The notes beneath the pieces were generated by a model. The model saw only the letters and a program-made list of their open reading frames with translations. It was not told where the DNA came from and did no database searches. 64,000 nt of DNA from Luteimonas terrae (GTDB lineage: Bacteria > Pseudomonadota > Gammaproteobacteria > Xanthomonadales > Xanthomonadaceae): positions 372,001 to 436,000 of the forward strand of contig NZ_SMTG01000004.1 of the NCBI RefSeq assembly GCF_004358165.1, read 5' to 3'. Positions within the stretch are counted from its first letter, which is position 1; each line of letters opens with the position of its first letter. Shown here piece after piece: positions 8,294 through 16,780 of the stretch. A program made the position numbers and the translations under genes.

Positions 8294-8995
8294 TCAGACG
8301 CCCATGTAGCGCCCGGGCCGGTGGTTGAACAGCAGCACCAGATTGAGCACCAGCACACCGAGCGCCGAGTACAGCACCTGCGCCGGCGGCACGATGGCCA
8401 GGGCGACCAGCATCAGCACACTGTCGAAGCCGAGCTGGAGCTTGCCGGCGCTCCAGCCGCGGCTGCGCTGCAGCCACACCACGACGATGCCGACGCCGCC
8501 CAGGCTCGCCCGGTGCCGGATGAAGGACAGGATGCCCATGCCGACCAGCGCCCCGCCGAAGATCGCCGAGAACGCCGGATGCATGGATTCGAACGGCGCC
8601 CAGCGTGGAATCGCGTCGGCCACGAAGCCGGTCACGCCCACCGCGAGAAAGGTCTTCAGGGTGAACTCCCAGCCCATGCGCCTGACCGCGATCCAGTAGA
8701 ACGGCAGGTTGATCAGCACGAACAGCAGACCGAAATGCCAGCCGGTGGCGTAGTGCACCAGCAGCGACACGCCGGCGATGCCGCCCACCAGCAGGCCGCC
8801 GGTGGCGAGGATGGACATGCCCAGCGCGCCGACCAGGCTCGCCAGCACCAGCCCCTGCACGTCCTCGACCAGCGTGTGCCGTTGCGGCGACGGTGCCGGC
8901 GCGGCCACGGCGATGGCGGCCGCGGTTTCGGCAGCGTCGTGGGGATCTGGATTGACGTGGGCTGCGGACACACGGATCACCGGAGGATGTTGCAT
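8294..8995 (-). CDS. YitT/DUF161-like integral membrane protein
   Basis: 233 residues from the ATG at 8995. After a ~40-residue hydrophilic N-terminus there are five or six hydrophobic helices. Characteristic segments are GLLVGGIAGVSLL, GLLFVLINLPFYWIAVRRMG, a FSAIFGGALVGMGI stretch and a final Val/Leu-rich helix. The order and motifs fit the YitT (DUF161) membrane family, whose function is not established. It faces away from the ABC transporter operon; 159 bp containing a palindrome lie between the two starts. Confidence 0.8.
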   Translation of the reverse strand: MQHPPVIRVSAAHVNPDPHDAAETAAAIAVAAPAPSPQRHTLVEDVQGLVLASLVGALGMSILATGGLLVGGIAGVSLLVHYATGWHFGLLFVLINLPFYWIAVRRMGWEFTLKTFLAVGVTGFVADAIPRWAPFESMHPAFSAIFGGALVGMGILSFIRHRASLGGVGIVVVWLQRSRGWSAGKLQLGFDSVLMLVALAIVPPAQVLYSALGVLVLNLVLLFNHRPGRYMGV

Positions 8996-9088
8996 CGCAG
9001 CATACCCGAAGGCCGCGGAACGGCCGGCAACGCGTGGACGGTCGAACGCGGCTTGGCCGTCGGCCGAGCCAGGCCCGACGCGCAGGCA

Positions 9089-9120
9089 TTGCCGCTGAAT
9101 TGTAATGTTATTACATGATA
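9089..9120 (+). promoter_or_regulatory. 15-bp palindromic operator in ABC/TonB operon promoter
   Basis: TGTAAT-GTT-ATTACA (9101-9115) is a perfect 6-bp inverted repeat with a 3-bp centre, in a short AT-rich island within very GC-rich DNA. A possible -35 (TTGCCG, 9089-9094) is 17 bp upstream of TACATG (9112-9117), so the dyad would cover the -10 region. The position suggests repressor control of the ABC exporter/TonB-receptor operon. The regulator is not known; metal-responsive repressors such as Zur use AT-rich dyads of this general kind (inference). Confidence 0.55.
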
Positions 9121-9154
9121 GAGTCCGCGCCCTCCAGAAGTGCCCGAGGCCGCC

Positions 9155-9877
9155 ATGACCACGCCCACGCCCGTCGTCGACATCCGCAATCTGTCCGTTT
9201 CCTTTGCCGGCAAGACGGTGCTCTCCAGCCTCGATCTGCAGGTGGAGCCGGGCCGCATCTACGCGCTGCTCGGCGGCAACGGCACCGGCAAGTCGACCAC
9301 GCTGTCGGTGCTGCTGGGCTTCCTGAAGCCCGACGCGGGCGAAGTGCAGGTGGCCGGCGTCACGCCTTGGGAGGCTCCGGACCGGGCGCGGGCGCAACTG
9401 GCCTATCTGCCCGAGAACGTCGCGCTCTACGAACATCTGACCGCAATCGAGAACGCCGACTACCTGCTGTCGCTGGCCGGTCGTCGTCACGACGCCGCCG
9501 CGATCGGCGATGCCCTGCGCGCTGCGGGCCTGCAGGAATCGGCCTGGCGCCAGCGACTGGGCGGGTTCTCCAAGGGCATGCGCCAGAAGGTGGCGATCGC
9601 GATCGCGCTGATGCGCGAGGTGCCGCTGCTGCTGCTCGACGAACCCACCTCGGGACTGGATCCGGGTGCCAGCGCCGACTTCCACGGCCTGCTCGAATCG
9701 GTACGCGCGCGCGGCACCGCGGTGCTGATGGTCACCCACGACCTGATGGGCGCGGTCGACGTGGCCGATCGCATCGGCGTGCTCGAACACGGCCGCATCG
9801 CGCACGCGTCCGATCGCGACGGTTTCGATCTCGCCGCGCTGCATGCGCACTTCTCGGGCCGGGCGCGCGCGGCATGA
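9155..9877 (+). CDS. ABC transporter ATP-binding protein
   Basis: 240 residues from the ATG at 9155, preceded by GAGG at 9145-9148; a GTG at 9140 would add five residues. It powers transport by the two membrane proteins encoded next. Seen: Walker A GGNGTGKST, Q-loop region AYLPEN, signature LGGFSKGMRQ, Walker B LLLLDEP followed by TSGLDP, and H-loop VTHD. The sequence resembles the NosF/CcmA-like class of ABC-2 exporter ATPases. The stop overlaps the next start (ATGA at 9874-9877). The palindrome at 9101-9115 lies immediately upstream. Confidence 0.93.
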   Translation: MTTPTPVVDIRNLSVSFAGKTVLSSLDLQVEPGRIYALLGGNGTGKSTTLSVLLGFLKPDAGEVQVAGVTPWEAPDRARAQLAYLPENVALYEHLTAIENADYLLSLAGRRHDAAAIGDALRAAGLQESAWRQRLGGFSKGMRQKVAIAIALMREVPLLLLDEPTSGLDPGASADFHGLLESVRARGTAVLMVTHDLMGAVDVADRIGVLEHGRIAHASDRDGFDLAALHAHFSGRARAA

Positions 9878-11313
9878 GTGCGTTCGTTCCGGTGATGCGC
9901 AACGAACTGCGCGCCATGCGCCGCAACCGCACTGCCCTGGCCGGCATCGCCCTGCTGGCGATGCTGTCGGTCGTGGCCACGGTGGTCTCGCTGCACCACA
10001 TGGGCAGCGCCGCCGACTACCGCGAGCGCCAGCAGGTCGCCGCCCAGGATGCATTCGACGCGCAACCCGACAGGCACCCGCATCGCGTGGTGCACTACGG
10101 CCACTTCGTCTACCGCCTGCCCTCGGCACTGGCCGCATTCGATGCCGGCGTCGATCCGTTCACCGGCAGCAGCATGTTTCTGGAAGGCCACCGCCAGAAC
10201 ACCGCCAACTTCGGCGATGTCATGCAGGGTTCGATCCTGACCCGCTTCGGCCAGCTCACCCCGGCCTTCGTGCTGCAGGTGCTGGCGCCGCTGGTGCTGC
10301 TGGTGCTGGGCCATGGCGTGCTGGCGCAGGAACGCGAGCGCGGCACGCTGCGGCAGTTGCTGCTGCAGGGTGCGTCCACGCGCGCCGTGATCGGCGGCAA
10401 GCTGGCGGCGCTGGGCGTGGTGGCCGCGGTCTTCATGCTGCCGGCCTTCATCGGCCTGGCCTCGATGGCGCTCGCACCGGGCGCATCGCTGGGCGTGGCC
10501 GCCGCGCTGATGCTGGCCTACGTGCTGTATCTGGGCCTGTGGTGCGTGCTGATCGCCGGCATGTCGGCGCTGTTCGCGCGCCGCCGCGACGCGCTGCTGG
10601 CGCTGGTCGCGATCTGGGCGCTGACCGCGCTGCTGGTGCCGCGCATCGCACCGGACGTTGCGCATGCCGCCTATCCGCTTCCCGACCGGCTGCAGACCGA
10701 AGTGGGCATCGGCGAGGACCTGCGCGCGATGGGCGACAGCCACGACGCCGACGACCCCTACTTCGCGAAGTTCCGCCAGGACGTGCTCGATCGCTACGAC
10801 GTGGATCGCATCGAAGACCTGCCGGTCAACTACAAGGGCCTGCTGGCCGTCGAAGGCGAGCGCATGACCTCGCAGCTGTTCGACGACTACGCTGCGCGCA
10901 GCGCGGCCATCCAGCACGATCAGAACACGCTGGTGGGCAAGTTCGCGCTGCTGAGCCCGGCGATCGCGCTGCGCCAGCTGTCGATGGCCGCCGCCGCCAC
11001 CGACCTCACCGCGCACCTGCGCTTCCTCGAGCAGGCCGAAGCGCACCGCTTCGCGATGGTGCAGCAACTCAACCAGCTGCAGGCCGACGCGGTCACCTAT
11101 GCCGACGACACCGCCAGCGACGCCGGCGCCGATCAGCGCAAGCGCATCGACCAGCGGCACTGGCAGGCGATTCCGCACTTCGACTTCCAGCCGCAGCCCG
11201 CAACCGCGTTGCTGTCGGCCATGCTGCCCGGCCTGCTGGTGCTGCTGGGCTGGGGCGTGGCGGCACTGCTCGTGCTCGGCTGGGCGTCGCGTCGCCTGGG
11301 GATGAGCCGATGA
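9874..11313 (+). CDS. ABC-2 type permease, DUF3526-like (first)
   Basis: 479 residues. Membrane subunit with an N-terminal transmembrane helix (about residues 22-45), a ~110-residue periplasmic segment containing HYGHFVYRLPSALA and FTGSSMFLEGH, then a bundle of helices (LAPLVLLVLGHGVL onwards), a second periplasmic loop rich in Asp/His (GDSHDADDPYF), and a last helix near the C-terminus. QERERGTLRQLLLQGAS is the cytoplasmic coupling segment typical of ABC-2 exporters. DUF3526 permeases occur in pairs with one ATPase, as here. Substrate unknown. It overlaps both neighbours by 4 bp. Confidence 0.85.
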   Translation: MSAFVPVMRNELRAMRRNRTALAGIALLAMLSVVATVVSLHHMGSAADYRERQQVAAQDAFDAQPDRHPHRVVHYGHFVYRLPSALAAFDAGVDPFTGSSMFLEGHRQNTANFGDVMQGSILTRFGQLTPAFVLQVLAPLVLLVLGHGVLAQERERGTLRQLLLQGASTRAVIGGKLAALGVVAAVFMLPAFIGLASMALAPGASLGVAAALMLAYVLYLGLWCVLIAGMSALFARRRDALLALVAIWALTALLVPRIAPDVAHAAYPLPDRLQTEVGIGEDLRAMGDSHDADDPYFAKFRQDVLDRYDVDRIEDLPVNYKGLLAVEGERMTSQLFDDYAARSAAIQHDQNTLVGKFALLSPAIALRQLSMAAAATDLTAHLRFLEQAEAHRFAMVQQLNQLQADAVTYADDTASDAGADQRKRIDQRHWQAIPHFDFQPQPATALLSAMLPGLLVLLGWGVAALLVLGWASRRLGMSR

Positions 11314-12563
11314 GCGCCTGGGGCTTCGAATGGAAACTGCTGCTGCGCGCGCGCATTCCGGTCGCGGGGCTGGCCCTGCTGGCAGTGCTGGCGATCGCGA
11401 GTCTGGTTTCGGGCGTGCAGCGCATCGATGGCCAGCGCGCGGCGATCGCGCGCATTGCCGGCCTGCAGGCGACCGACATCGCCGCGCTGAAGGCCCAGCA
11501 CGGCGACTCCACCGATGCCGGCAGCGCGGCCTACTACACCTTCCACCCCACGTGGCATCCGCCGTCGGCGCTGGCATTCGCCGCAGTGGGCATGCGCGAC
11601 GTGGCGCCGTACATGCTGCGCGTGCGTGCACTCGGGCTGGAGGCGCAGATCCACGACGGCGACATCTACAACCCGGAACTGGCACTGGCCGGACGCTTCG
11701 ATTTCGCGTTCCTGCTGACCTTCCTGCTGCCGGTGTTCGTGCTGGTGCTGTGCCACGACCTGCGTTCGGCGGAGACAGAATCGGGACGCGAACGCATGCT
11801 GCGCAGCCTGCCGCTGCGGATGCCGGGGCTGTACCTGCGCCGGGCGACCGTCCGCGGCCTGGCCTTGCTGGCCTGCGTCGGCGTGCCTTTTCTCGTCTTG
11901 GCGCTCTCGCAAGGCGTGCCCGTGCTGCAGATCGCGGGCGTGCTGGCCCTGGGCGCGGCCTACATCGCATTCTGGATCGCGCTGGCACTGCTTGTGGCCA
12001 CGCGCGGTTGGCGCTCGGCGACCAATGCCGCGACGCTGGCCACGCTGTGGGTGGCGATCGCACTGGTGCTGCCGGCATTGGCACACGTGGCGATCGAACG
12101 CGCGATTCCGGTCGAACAGGGTGCGGAGATCGCACGTGCCCAGCGCGAAGCGGTGAACCACGCCTGGGACATCCCGCGTGAGGACACCATGCAGCGCTTC
12201 TACGCGCGCTATCCGGAATGGCGGGACTCGGCGCCGCTGGGGACCGCGTTCCACTACAAGTGGTATCTCGCGTTCCACCAGAACGGCGACGACGCGGTCG
12301 CACCGATGGCGGCGGCCTACCGCGACGGCATCGAGCGCCGCACGCAGGCGGCGGCGACGCTGGGTTGGCTGCTGCCGCCCGTCGGCCTGCAGGCCGCACT
12401 GACCCGCATGGCCGGGACCGACATGCAGGCGCACCTTGCGTACCAGGACCGCATCCGCGCGTTCCACGCCGATCTGCGCCGGCACTACTACGGCTACCTG
12501 TTCCGCGACCGCCCGTTCCGTCAGGCGGACTACGCCGACACGCCCGCTTTCGAACCCCGCTGA
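11310..12563 (+). CDS. ABC-2 type permease, DUF3526-like (second)
   Basis: 417 residues, paralogous in architecture to the preceding permease. One N-terminal helix is followed by a periplasmic segment including YYTFHPTWHPPSALAFA and the sequence GRFDFAFLLTFLLPVFVLVL. The coupling loop SAETESGRERMLRSLPLR comes next, then several helices and a second large periplasmic region. The two conserved His-rich loops of the pair (HYGHF in the first, HPTWHPP in the second) could contact a ligand or metal, but this is a guess. It starts within the stop of the first permease (ATGA). 61 bp separate it from the TonB receptor gene. Confidence 0.84.
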   Translation: MSAWGFEWKLLLRARIPVAGLALLAVLAIASLVSGVQRIDGQRAAIARIAGLQATDIAALKAQHGDSTDAGSAAYYTFHPTWHPPSALAFAAVGMRDVAPYMLRVRALGLEAQIHDGDIYNPELALAGRFDFAFLLTFLLPVFVLVLCHDLRSAETESGRERMLRSLPLRMPGLYLRRATVRGLALLACVGVPFLVLALSQGVPVLQIAGVLALGAAYIAFWIALALLVATRGWRSATNAATLATLWVAIALVLPALAHVAIERAIPVEQGAEIARAQREAVNHAWDIPREDTMQRFYARYPEWRDSAPLGTAFHYKWYLAFHQNGDDAVAPMAAAYRDGIERRTQAAATLGWLLPPVGLQAALTRMAGTDMQAHLAYQDRIRAFHADLRRHYYGYLFRDRPFRQADYADTPAFEPR

Positions 12564-12624
12564 TCCGCTTTCCGTCTCCCCACACCACCGGCATTCCGTG
12601 CCGGCACACGCCAGGTCGTTGTCC

Positions 12625-14664
12625 ATGAAGATCCGTTTGCTGAGTCTCGCCCTGTGCGCGGCCCTGTCCACAGGCGCCGCCCACGCGCAGTCGACCAACG
12701 CCACCACGATGGGCACCGTCCACGTGCACCAGACCCGTGGCCAACTGACGGCGCACGAGGTGCTGACCTCGGTCGACGTCCTCGGCGCGGAGCAGATCGA
12801 AGACCAGAACGTCGGTCAGAGCTGGGAACTGCTGGGCCAGATGCCCGGTATCCAGCTGACCGAGACGCGTCAGGGCGCCGAATCGGGCAAGGTCAGCTTC
12901 CGCGCCTTCAACGGCGAGGGCTATCTCAACGCGATCAAGACGCTGATCGACGGCATCCCCAGCAACGTCAACAGCGGCAACCAGCGCTTCATCGACATGC
13001 TGTTTCCGCTGGAGATCGACTACATCGAAGTCGTGCGCGGCACCAACGATCCGCGCTACGGCCTGCACAACATCGGCGGCAACATCAACTTCGGCACGCG
13101 CCAGGGCGGCGACTACACCGACATGCGCCTGGGCTACGGCAGCTTCGACACGCGCCAGGTGCAGATGGCGATCGGCCGGGAGATCGGCGATTTCGCGCAG
13201 AACGGGTTCCTCGGCTACCAGGCCTCGGAGGGCTACCGCGATCACGACAGCTCGGAGAAATACACGCTGGGCGGCAAGTGGTTCTACGGCGATCTCGACG
13301 ACGGCATGCGCATCGGCCTGACCGCGCGCGTCTATCGCCAGCAAGCCGACGAGCCGGGCTTCATGACCGCCGAGGAGCTTGCCGCCGATCGCCGCGGCTC
13401 CGCGCTGCGCAACCGCAACGACAGCGACGTGCGCGACATGTCGCAGTTCGGAGTGCACGTGGATCTCGCGCTCGCCGACGCGCTGGTGTTCGGCACCAGG
13501 CTCTACCACAACCGCTACAAGGACGACCGCAAAGTCACCTTCAGCGACCTGCCCACCGGCAATGCACCGCGGCAGCGTCGCTTCTGGGACGAGCAGCAGA
13601 CCGGCATGCTCGCCACGCTGACCTGGACGGCCCACGACCGGCTCACCCTGGAGGGCGGCGCGAACCACGAGCAGCAACGCAACGCCTATGTGCGCGAGCG
13701 CTTCGCCTACAGCGAACCGACCGACTTCAACGCGCCGCCGGCGCGCGTGCAGAACGACGACTTCCACACCTTCGACAACACCGGCGCCTATGTGCAGGCC
13801 ATCGTGCAGGCGACCGACGCGCTGAAGATCGTGCCGGCGTACCGCGTGGACCGCTTCAGCGGCGCGACGCAACTGCCCGGCGGTGTGCGTGCGCGGCTGC
13901 AGGACTACGGCACCATCGGCCAGCCCAAGCTCAGCGTGGTCTATGCGCTGGGAACAGACACCAACCTCTACGCGAACTGGGGCCGCACCTTCCAGGTCCT
14001 GACCGGCTCGACCCCGCCGGCGTATCTGACGCCCGGCCAGATGGCGATGCGGCCCTCGACCAATACCGGCGTCGAGGCCGGCATCCGCTTCGCACCGTTC
14101 GACGGCGCCCAGGCGCGACTGGCGTTGTGGCAGCAGGACGCCGAGAACGAGATCTCCAACATGCCGGCCACCGGCACGACCGTGGTGCTGGGCGAGACCC
14201 GTCGCCGCGGCGTGGACGCGCAGTTCGACTGGCAGCTGGGCGACGACTGGACGCTGTGGGCCTCCCACGCCTGGCAGGAGGCGAAGATCACCCGCGACGA
14301 TCGCGCCGCCGCGCTGTCGATCCAGGGCAACGAGGTCGCCGCCACGCCGCGGCACATCAGCAACCTCGGTGTGGACTACCGCTGGAGCGACGCGCTGCAG
14401 TTCGGTCTGCAGGGCCGCGCGCAGGGCGACTACTACCTCGAAGAACGCAACATCACCGGCAAGTACGGCAACTTCGCGGTGGTCGACCTCAGCGCGAAGT
14501 ACACGATCAACCCGAAGATGCACGTCGACGTGCAGCTGAAGAACGCGACCGGCCGCGAGTACGTCTATGCCTGGCACGACAGCTTCTTCCAGGACACGCC
14601 GCAGCCGATGTTCTCGCCGTCGACCGGACGCGCACTGTTCGTCGGTTTCACGATGAAGCTCTGA
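12625..14664 (+). CDS. TonB-dependent outer-membrane receptor
   Basis: 679 residues from the ATG at 12625. Seen: a signal peptide (residues 1-22, ending AAHA), no long TonB-box-type N-terminal signalling domain, a plug domain with SVDVLGAEQIEDQNVGQ and VSFRAFNGEGYLNAIKTLID, and a beta-barrel with alternating aromatic strands ending in LFVGFTMKL. Known: such receptors import metal chelates, cobamides or other scarce ligands using TonB energy. It is placed directly after an ATPase and two DUF3526-like permeases, so receptor and exporter probably form one functional unit. Substrate is not deducible. No clear terminator separates it from the convergent methyltransferase gene four bases downstream. 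Confidence 0.93.
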   Translation: MKIRLLSLALCAALSTGAAHAQSTNATTMGTVHVHQTRGQLTAHEVLTSVDVLGAEQIEDQNVGQSWELLGQMPGIQLTETRQGAESGKVSFRAFNGEGYLNAIKTLIDGIPSNVNSGNQRFIDMLFPLEIDYIEVVRGTNDPRYGLHNIGGNINFGTRQGGDYTDMRLGYGSFDTRQVQMAIGREIGDFAQNGFLGYQASEGYRDHDSSEKYTLGGKWFYGDLDDGMRIGLTARVYRQQADEPGFMTAEELAADRRGSALRNRNDSDVRDMSQFGVHVDLALADALVFGTRLYHNRYKDDRKVTFSDLPTGNAPRQRRFWDEQQTGMLATLTWTAHDRLTLEGGANHEQQRNAYVRERFAYSEPTDFNAPPARVQNDDFHTFDNTGAYVQAIVQATDALKIVPAYRVDRFSGATQLPGGVRARLQDYGTIGQPKLSVVYALGTDTNLYANWGRTFQVLTGSTPPAYLTPGQMAMRPSTNTGVEAGIRFAPFDGAQARLALWQQDAENEISNMPATGTTVVLGETRRRGVDAQFDWQLGDDWTLWASHAWQEAKITRDDRAAALSIQGNEVAATPRHISNLGVDYRWSDALQFGLQGRAQGDYYLEERNITGKYGNFAVVDLSAKYTINPKMHVDVQLKNATGREYVYAWHDSFFQDTPQPMFSPSTGRALFVGFTMKL

Positions 14665-14668
14665 ACGC

Positions 14669-15364
14669 TCAGCGCCGCTGCGCGCACCAGCCGTGGATCA
14701 TGCCGGCCTGGTGAAAGCGCAGCGGCGGCGTGAACCCCGCATCCTCCACCAGCGCTGCCACGCGCGCGGGCGGCAACACGGCCACATCGTTCGCGTGCGC
14801 GGCGCGCATGCGGGTGATTGCCGCCTCGTCGAGGCCCGCGCCCGACAGCGTGCGCATCCACAGGCGCAACATGGCCTCGTAGTCGGGCGCCTGCGTGTCC
14901 CAGGCCAGGTCGGCCCACGCGAGCGTGCCCCCCGGCCGCAGACGCGATGCGATCGCCGCGAAGAAGGCCGTGCGCGCGGTCGGGTCGAGCAGGAACTGCG
15001 AGACCAGGAAGCATGTGGCCGCATCGAAGGACGCGTCGGGCGCCAGGGTGTCGAGCACACCGGCGTGGAACGCGCAGCGATCGATGAAGCCGTCGCGCTC
15101 TGCGCGTGCGCGGCAGGCCTCGATCATCCGCGCAGACGGATCGAGTGCCAGAAAGCGCCAGCGCGGGAAACGCCTGGCGAGATGGGCCATCTCCGCGCCC
15201 GTGCCTGCGCCGACGCACAGGATGCGGGCGTCGTCGGGAAGATCGGCGAACACCGTCTCGAGCAGGAAATGCAGGCTCTCGCGGATGGGTGCCATCCGCG
15301 TCCACTGTGCGTCGTAGCCCGCAGCCTGCTGGTCGAAGAGCGCGTCGAGTTCGTGCTGCTGCAT
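14669..15364 (-). CDS. Class I SAM-dependent methyltransferase
   Basis: 231 residues. Seen: motif I ILCVGAGTGAEMAHLA (around residues 48-63), the acidic end of strand 2 FLALDPSARM, and motif III-like LRPGGTLAWADLAWD. The fold is a Rossmann-like methyltransferase of the UbiE/small-molecule group. Acceptor unknown. It is the last gene of a minus-strand set after the YqcI/YcgG and DUF1989 genes (gap of 79 bp), so it may methylate a product of those enzymes. That functional link is inferred from position only. Confidence 0.85.
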   Translation of the reverse strand: MQQHELDALFDQQAAGYDAQWTRMAPIRESLHFLLETVFADLPDDARILCVGAGTGAEMAHLARRFPRWRFLALDPSARMIEACRARAERDGFIDRCAFHAGVLDTLAPDASFDAATCFLVSQFLLDPTARTAFFAAIASRLRPGGTLAWADLAWDTQAPDYEAMLRLWMRTLSGAGLDEAAITRMRAAHANDVAVLPPARVAALVEDAGFTPPLRFHQAGMIHGWCAQRR

Positions 15365-15443
15365 GGTCGGACTCCCGTAGGGTGTCCATCCACGATACAG
15401 AGCGCGTCAAGCCCGACGACCCGGGCGCTTGCGCACCCGACCG

Positions 15444-16052
15444 TCAGCCGGCGAGTCGTTCCACGCGATAGTCGATCGGCTTGTAGCTGAAGTTGTTCGA
15501 CTGGCCCGCCGAGCAGGCCGTCATCGCCACGATCAACGGCATCTCCGCGCGCAGGCGGATGTGGTCGCCGGCCCGGCTCAGCGGCGGCAAGACGGCGACC
15601 TTGCCCTCGGCATCGAAGGCGACATGCATGAAGATGTTGAAGGCGATCGGCACCCGGTCGACGCTGATACCGTACGGCGCCAACGCTGCCGCGAGATTGC
15701 CTTCGCAGCCCGGACGTCCTTCGGTCTCGCCGTAGATGATCTCGAACATCTTTTTCGAGCACGGCGTCAGCGTGAAATCGTGCCGGCCGCAGGTGTCCTC
15801 GAGGATCGTGAACATCGGCGTGCTGCGATTGGAGTACAGCGTGTCGCCCGTACTCAGCCAGAGTTTGGACGCGTAATCGATCGAACGGCCCGACGATAGA
15901 TACTCCGCGGTGTCGTCTCGCGAGAACGCCGTCAGGTCGCTGACCTGTTGTCCCATGGGGTCGATCACGACCAGTTCGTCACCGGCCTCCAGTTCGACCG
16001 CGCGCCCGGAACACGGTGGAATGCGCGCGCTGCAGACCTCGACGCGGCTCAT
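15444..16052 (-). CDS. DUF1989 (urea carboxylase-associated / carboxyguanidine deiminase-like) protein
   Basis: 202 residues. Seen: an N-terminal strand pair SGRAVELEAGDELVVIDPMGQQVSDLTAF, RDDTAEYLSSGRS and GDTLYSNRSTPMFTI, then DTCGRHDFTLTPCS with Cys/His spacing suited to metal binding, GCEGNLAAAL and a FNIFMHVAF segment. This order is the DUF1989 signature. Known: two DUF1989 proteins form carboxyguanidine deiminase (CgdAB) in guanidine/urea metabolism. Its start overlaps the stop of the YqcI/YcgG gene (ATGA at 16049-16052), so the two are translationally coupled. No urea carboxylase gene is nearby, which argues against the standard guanidine pathway and for a different C-N substrate. Confidence 0.88.
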   Translation of the reverse strand: MSRVEVCSARIPPCSGRAVELEAGDELVVIDPMGQQVSDLTAFSRDDTAEYLSSGRSIDYASKLWLSTGDTLYSNRSTPMFTILEDTCGRHDFTLTPCSKKMFEIIYGETEGRPGCEGNLAAALAPYGISVDRVPIAFNIFMHVAFDAEGKVAVLPPLSRAGDHIRLRAEMPLIVAMTACSAGQSNNFSYKPIDYRVERLAG

Positions 16053-16780
16053 CGGGCGCTCCGCATGCGCAAGGGGCAGGCCCAGTGCGGGTCGACCTTG
16101 CGGCCGCTGTACTGGCGCGTCTCCGCCGCGGCGCCGAAATCGGCCAGATTGGGATTGATCGAACCCTGCAGCGCGGTGTCGCGCTCGCGCGTTGCCGCCT
16201 GCATCTTCTGGTAGCGCCCGTCGGCGCGCAGCTGTTCGAACTGGCGATGCGAGTTGAAGACCAGCGCCGGCCGCTCGAAACGTCGCGCGATGCGCGAGGC
16301 ACCGGGATGCAGTCCGATCACGAAGAAGGGGTGCGACCCCAGGCTCAGGCTGAAGTCCGGCGCGTCCGGATCACGGCCCACGTCGGCGGCCCAGGGATTG
16401 CCACGCGCCGCGTCGAGATCGTGCAGGCGCTGCAGCAGCGACCACAGCAGGGCTTCGAACCGTTGCTCGTCCGTGTCGAGCGGGCCTTCGAAGATCGCCA
16501 CGCAGGAGTGCACGGTGCGGTCTTCCGGGTCCTGCGCATCCAGGCGCTCGGCGAACAGGGTCAGCACGTCGAGCAGACGTGCATCGTTGGCGCGGTCGCC
16601 CAATCGTCCGAAGGCATGCGTGCGGATCGCGTCGCGCGCCAGTGCCGCCTTCGAGCCCACGCAGGGAAACGCGCCGTCAGCCACGAAGGCACGGAATGCC
16701 TCACCCGGCGCGCCGCCGCTTTCTTCGAGTGCGGCGGGCGCCGCATGGGGGCAGCGTTTGGGAATGGGGCTCGGATACAT
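16049..16780 (-). CDS. YqcI/YcgG-family protein, predicted heme-dependent guanidino N-hydroxylase
   Basis: 243 residues. Seen: FPCVGSKAAL in the N-terminal third, an LFAERLD...SCVAIFEGP segment, LLWSLLQRLHDLD, DFSLSLGSHPFFVIGLHPGAS, RRFERPALVFNSHRQFEQLR and the C-terminal LQGSINPNLADFG...RQYSGR. This is the full signature of the YqcI/YcgG family. Known members are DcsA (heme-dependent L-arginine N-omega-hydroxylase in D-cycloserine synthesis) and GntA (N-hydroxylase of guanitoxin synthesis). Inferred: oxygenation of a guanidino or amino nitrogen of a small molecule, handed to the coupled DUF1989 enzyme. The conserved His residues (HPFF, GLHPG, SHRQF) are candidate heme ligands. A TTCTAG/CTAGAA dyad lies 17 bp upstream of the ATG. 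Confidence 0.85.
   Translation of the reverse strand: MYPSPIPKRCPHAAPAALEESGGAPGEAFRAFVADGAFPCVGSKAALARDAIRTHAFGRLGDRANDARLLDVLTLFAERLDAQDPEDRTVHSCVAIFEGPLDTDEQRFEALLWSLLQRLHDLDAARGNPWAADVGRDPDAPDFSLSLGSHPFFVIGLHPGASRIARRFERPALVFNSHRQFEQLRADGRYQKMQAATRERDTALQGSINPNLADFGAAAETRQYSGRKVDPHWACPLRMRSAR

Noticed and set aside
9487..14577. A minus-strand open frame of nearly 1,700 codons opposite the ABC/TonB operon
   Set aside because: Its product is low-complexity (His/Arg/Gln/Ala-rich) as expected from the complement of GC-biased coding DNA, and the plus-strand genes have clear motifs throughout.
15444..16052. Annotation of the DUF1989 protein as part of urea carboxylase/allophanate metabolism
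   Set aside because: No urea carboxylase, allophanate hydrolase or second DUF1989 subunit gene is nearby.
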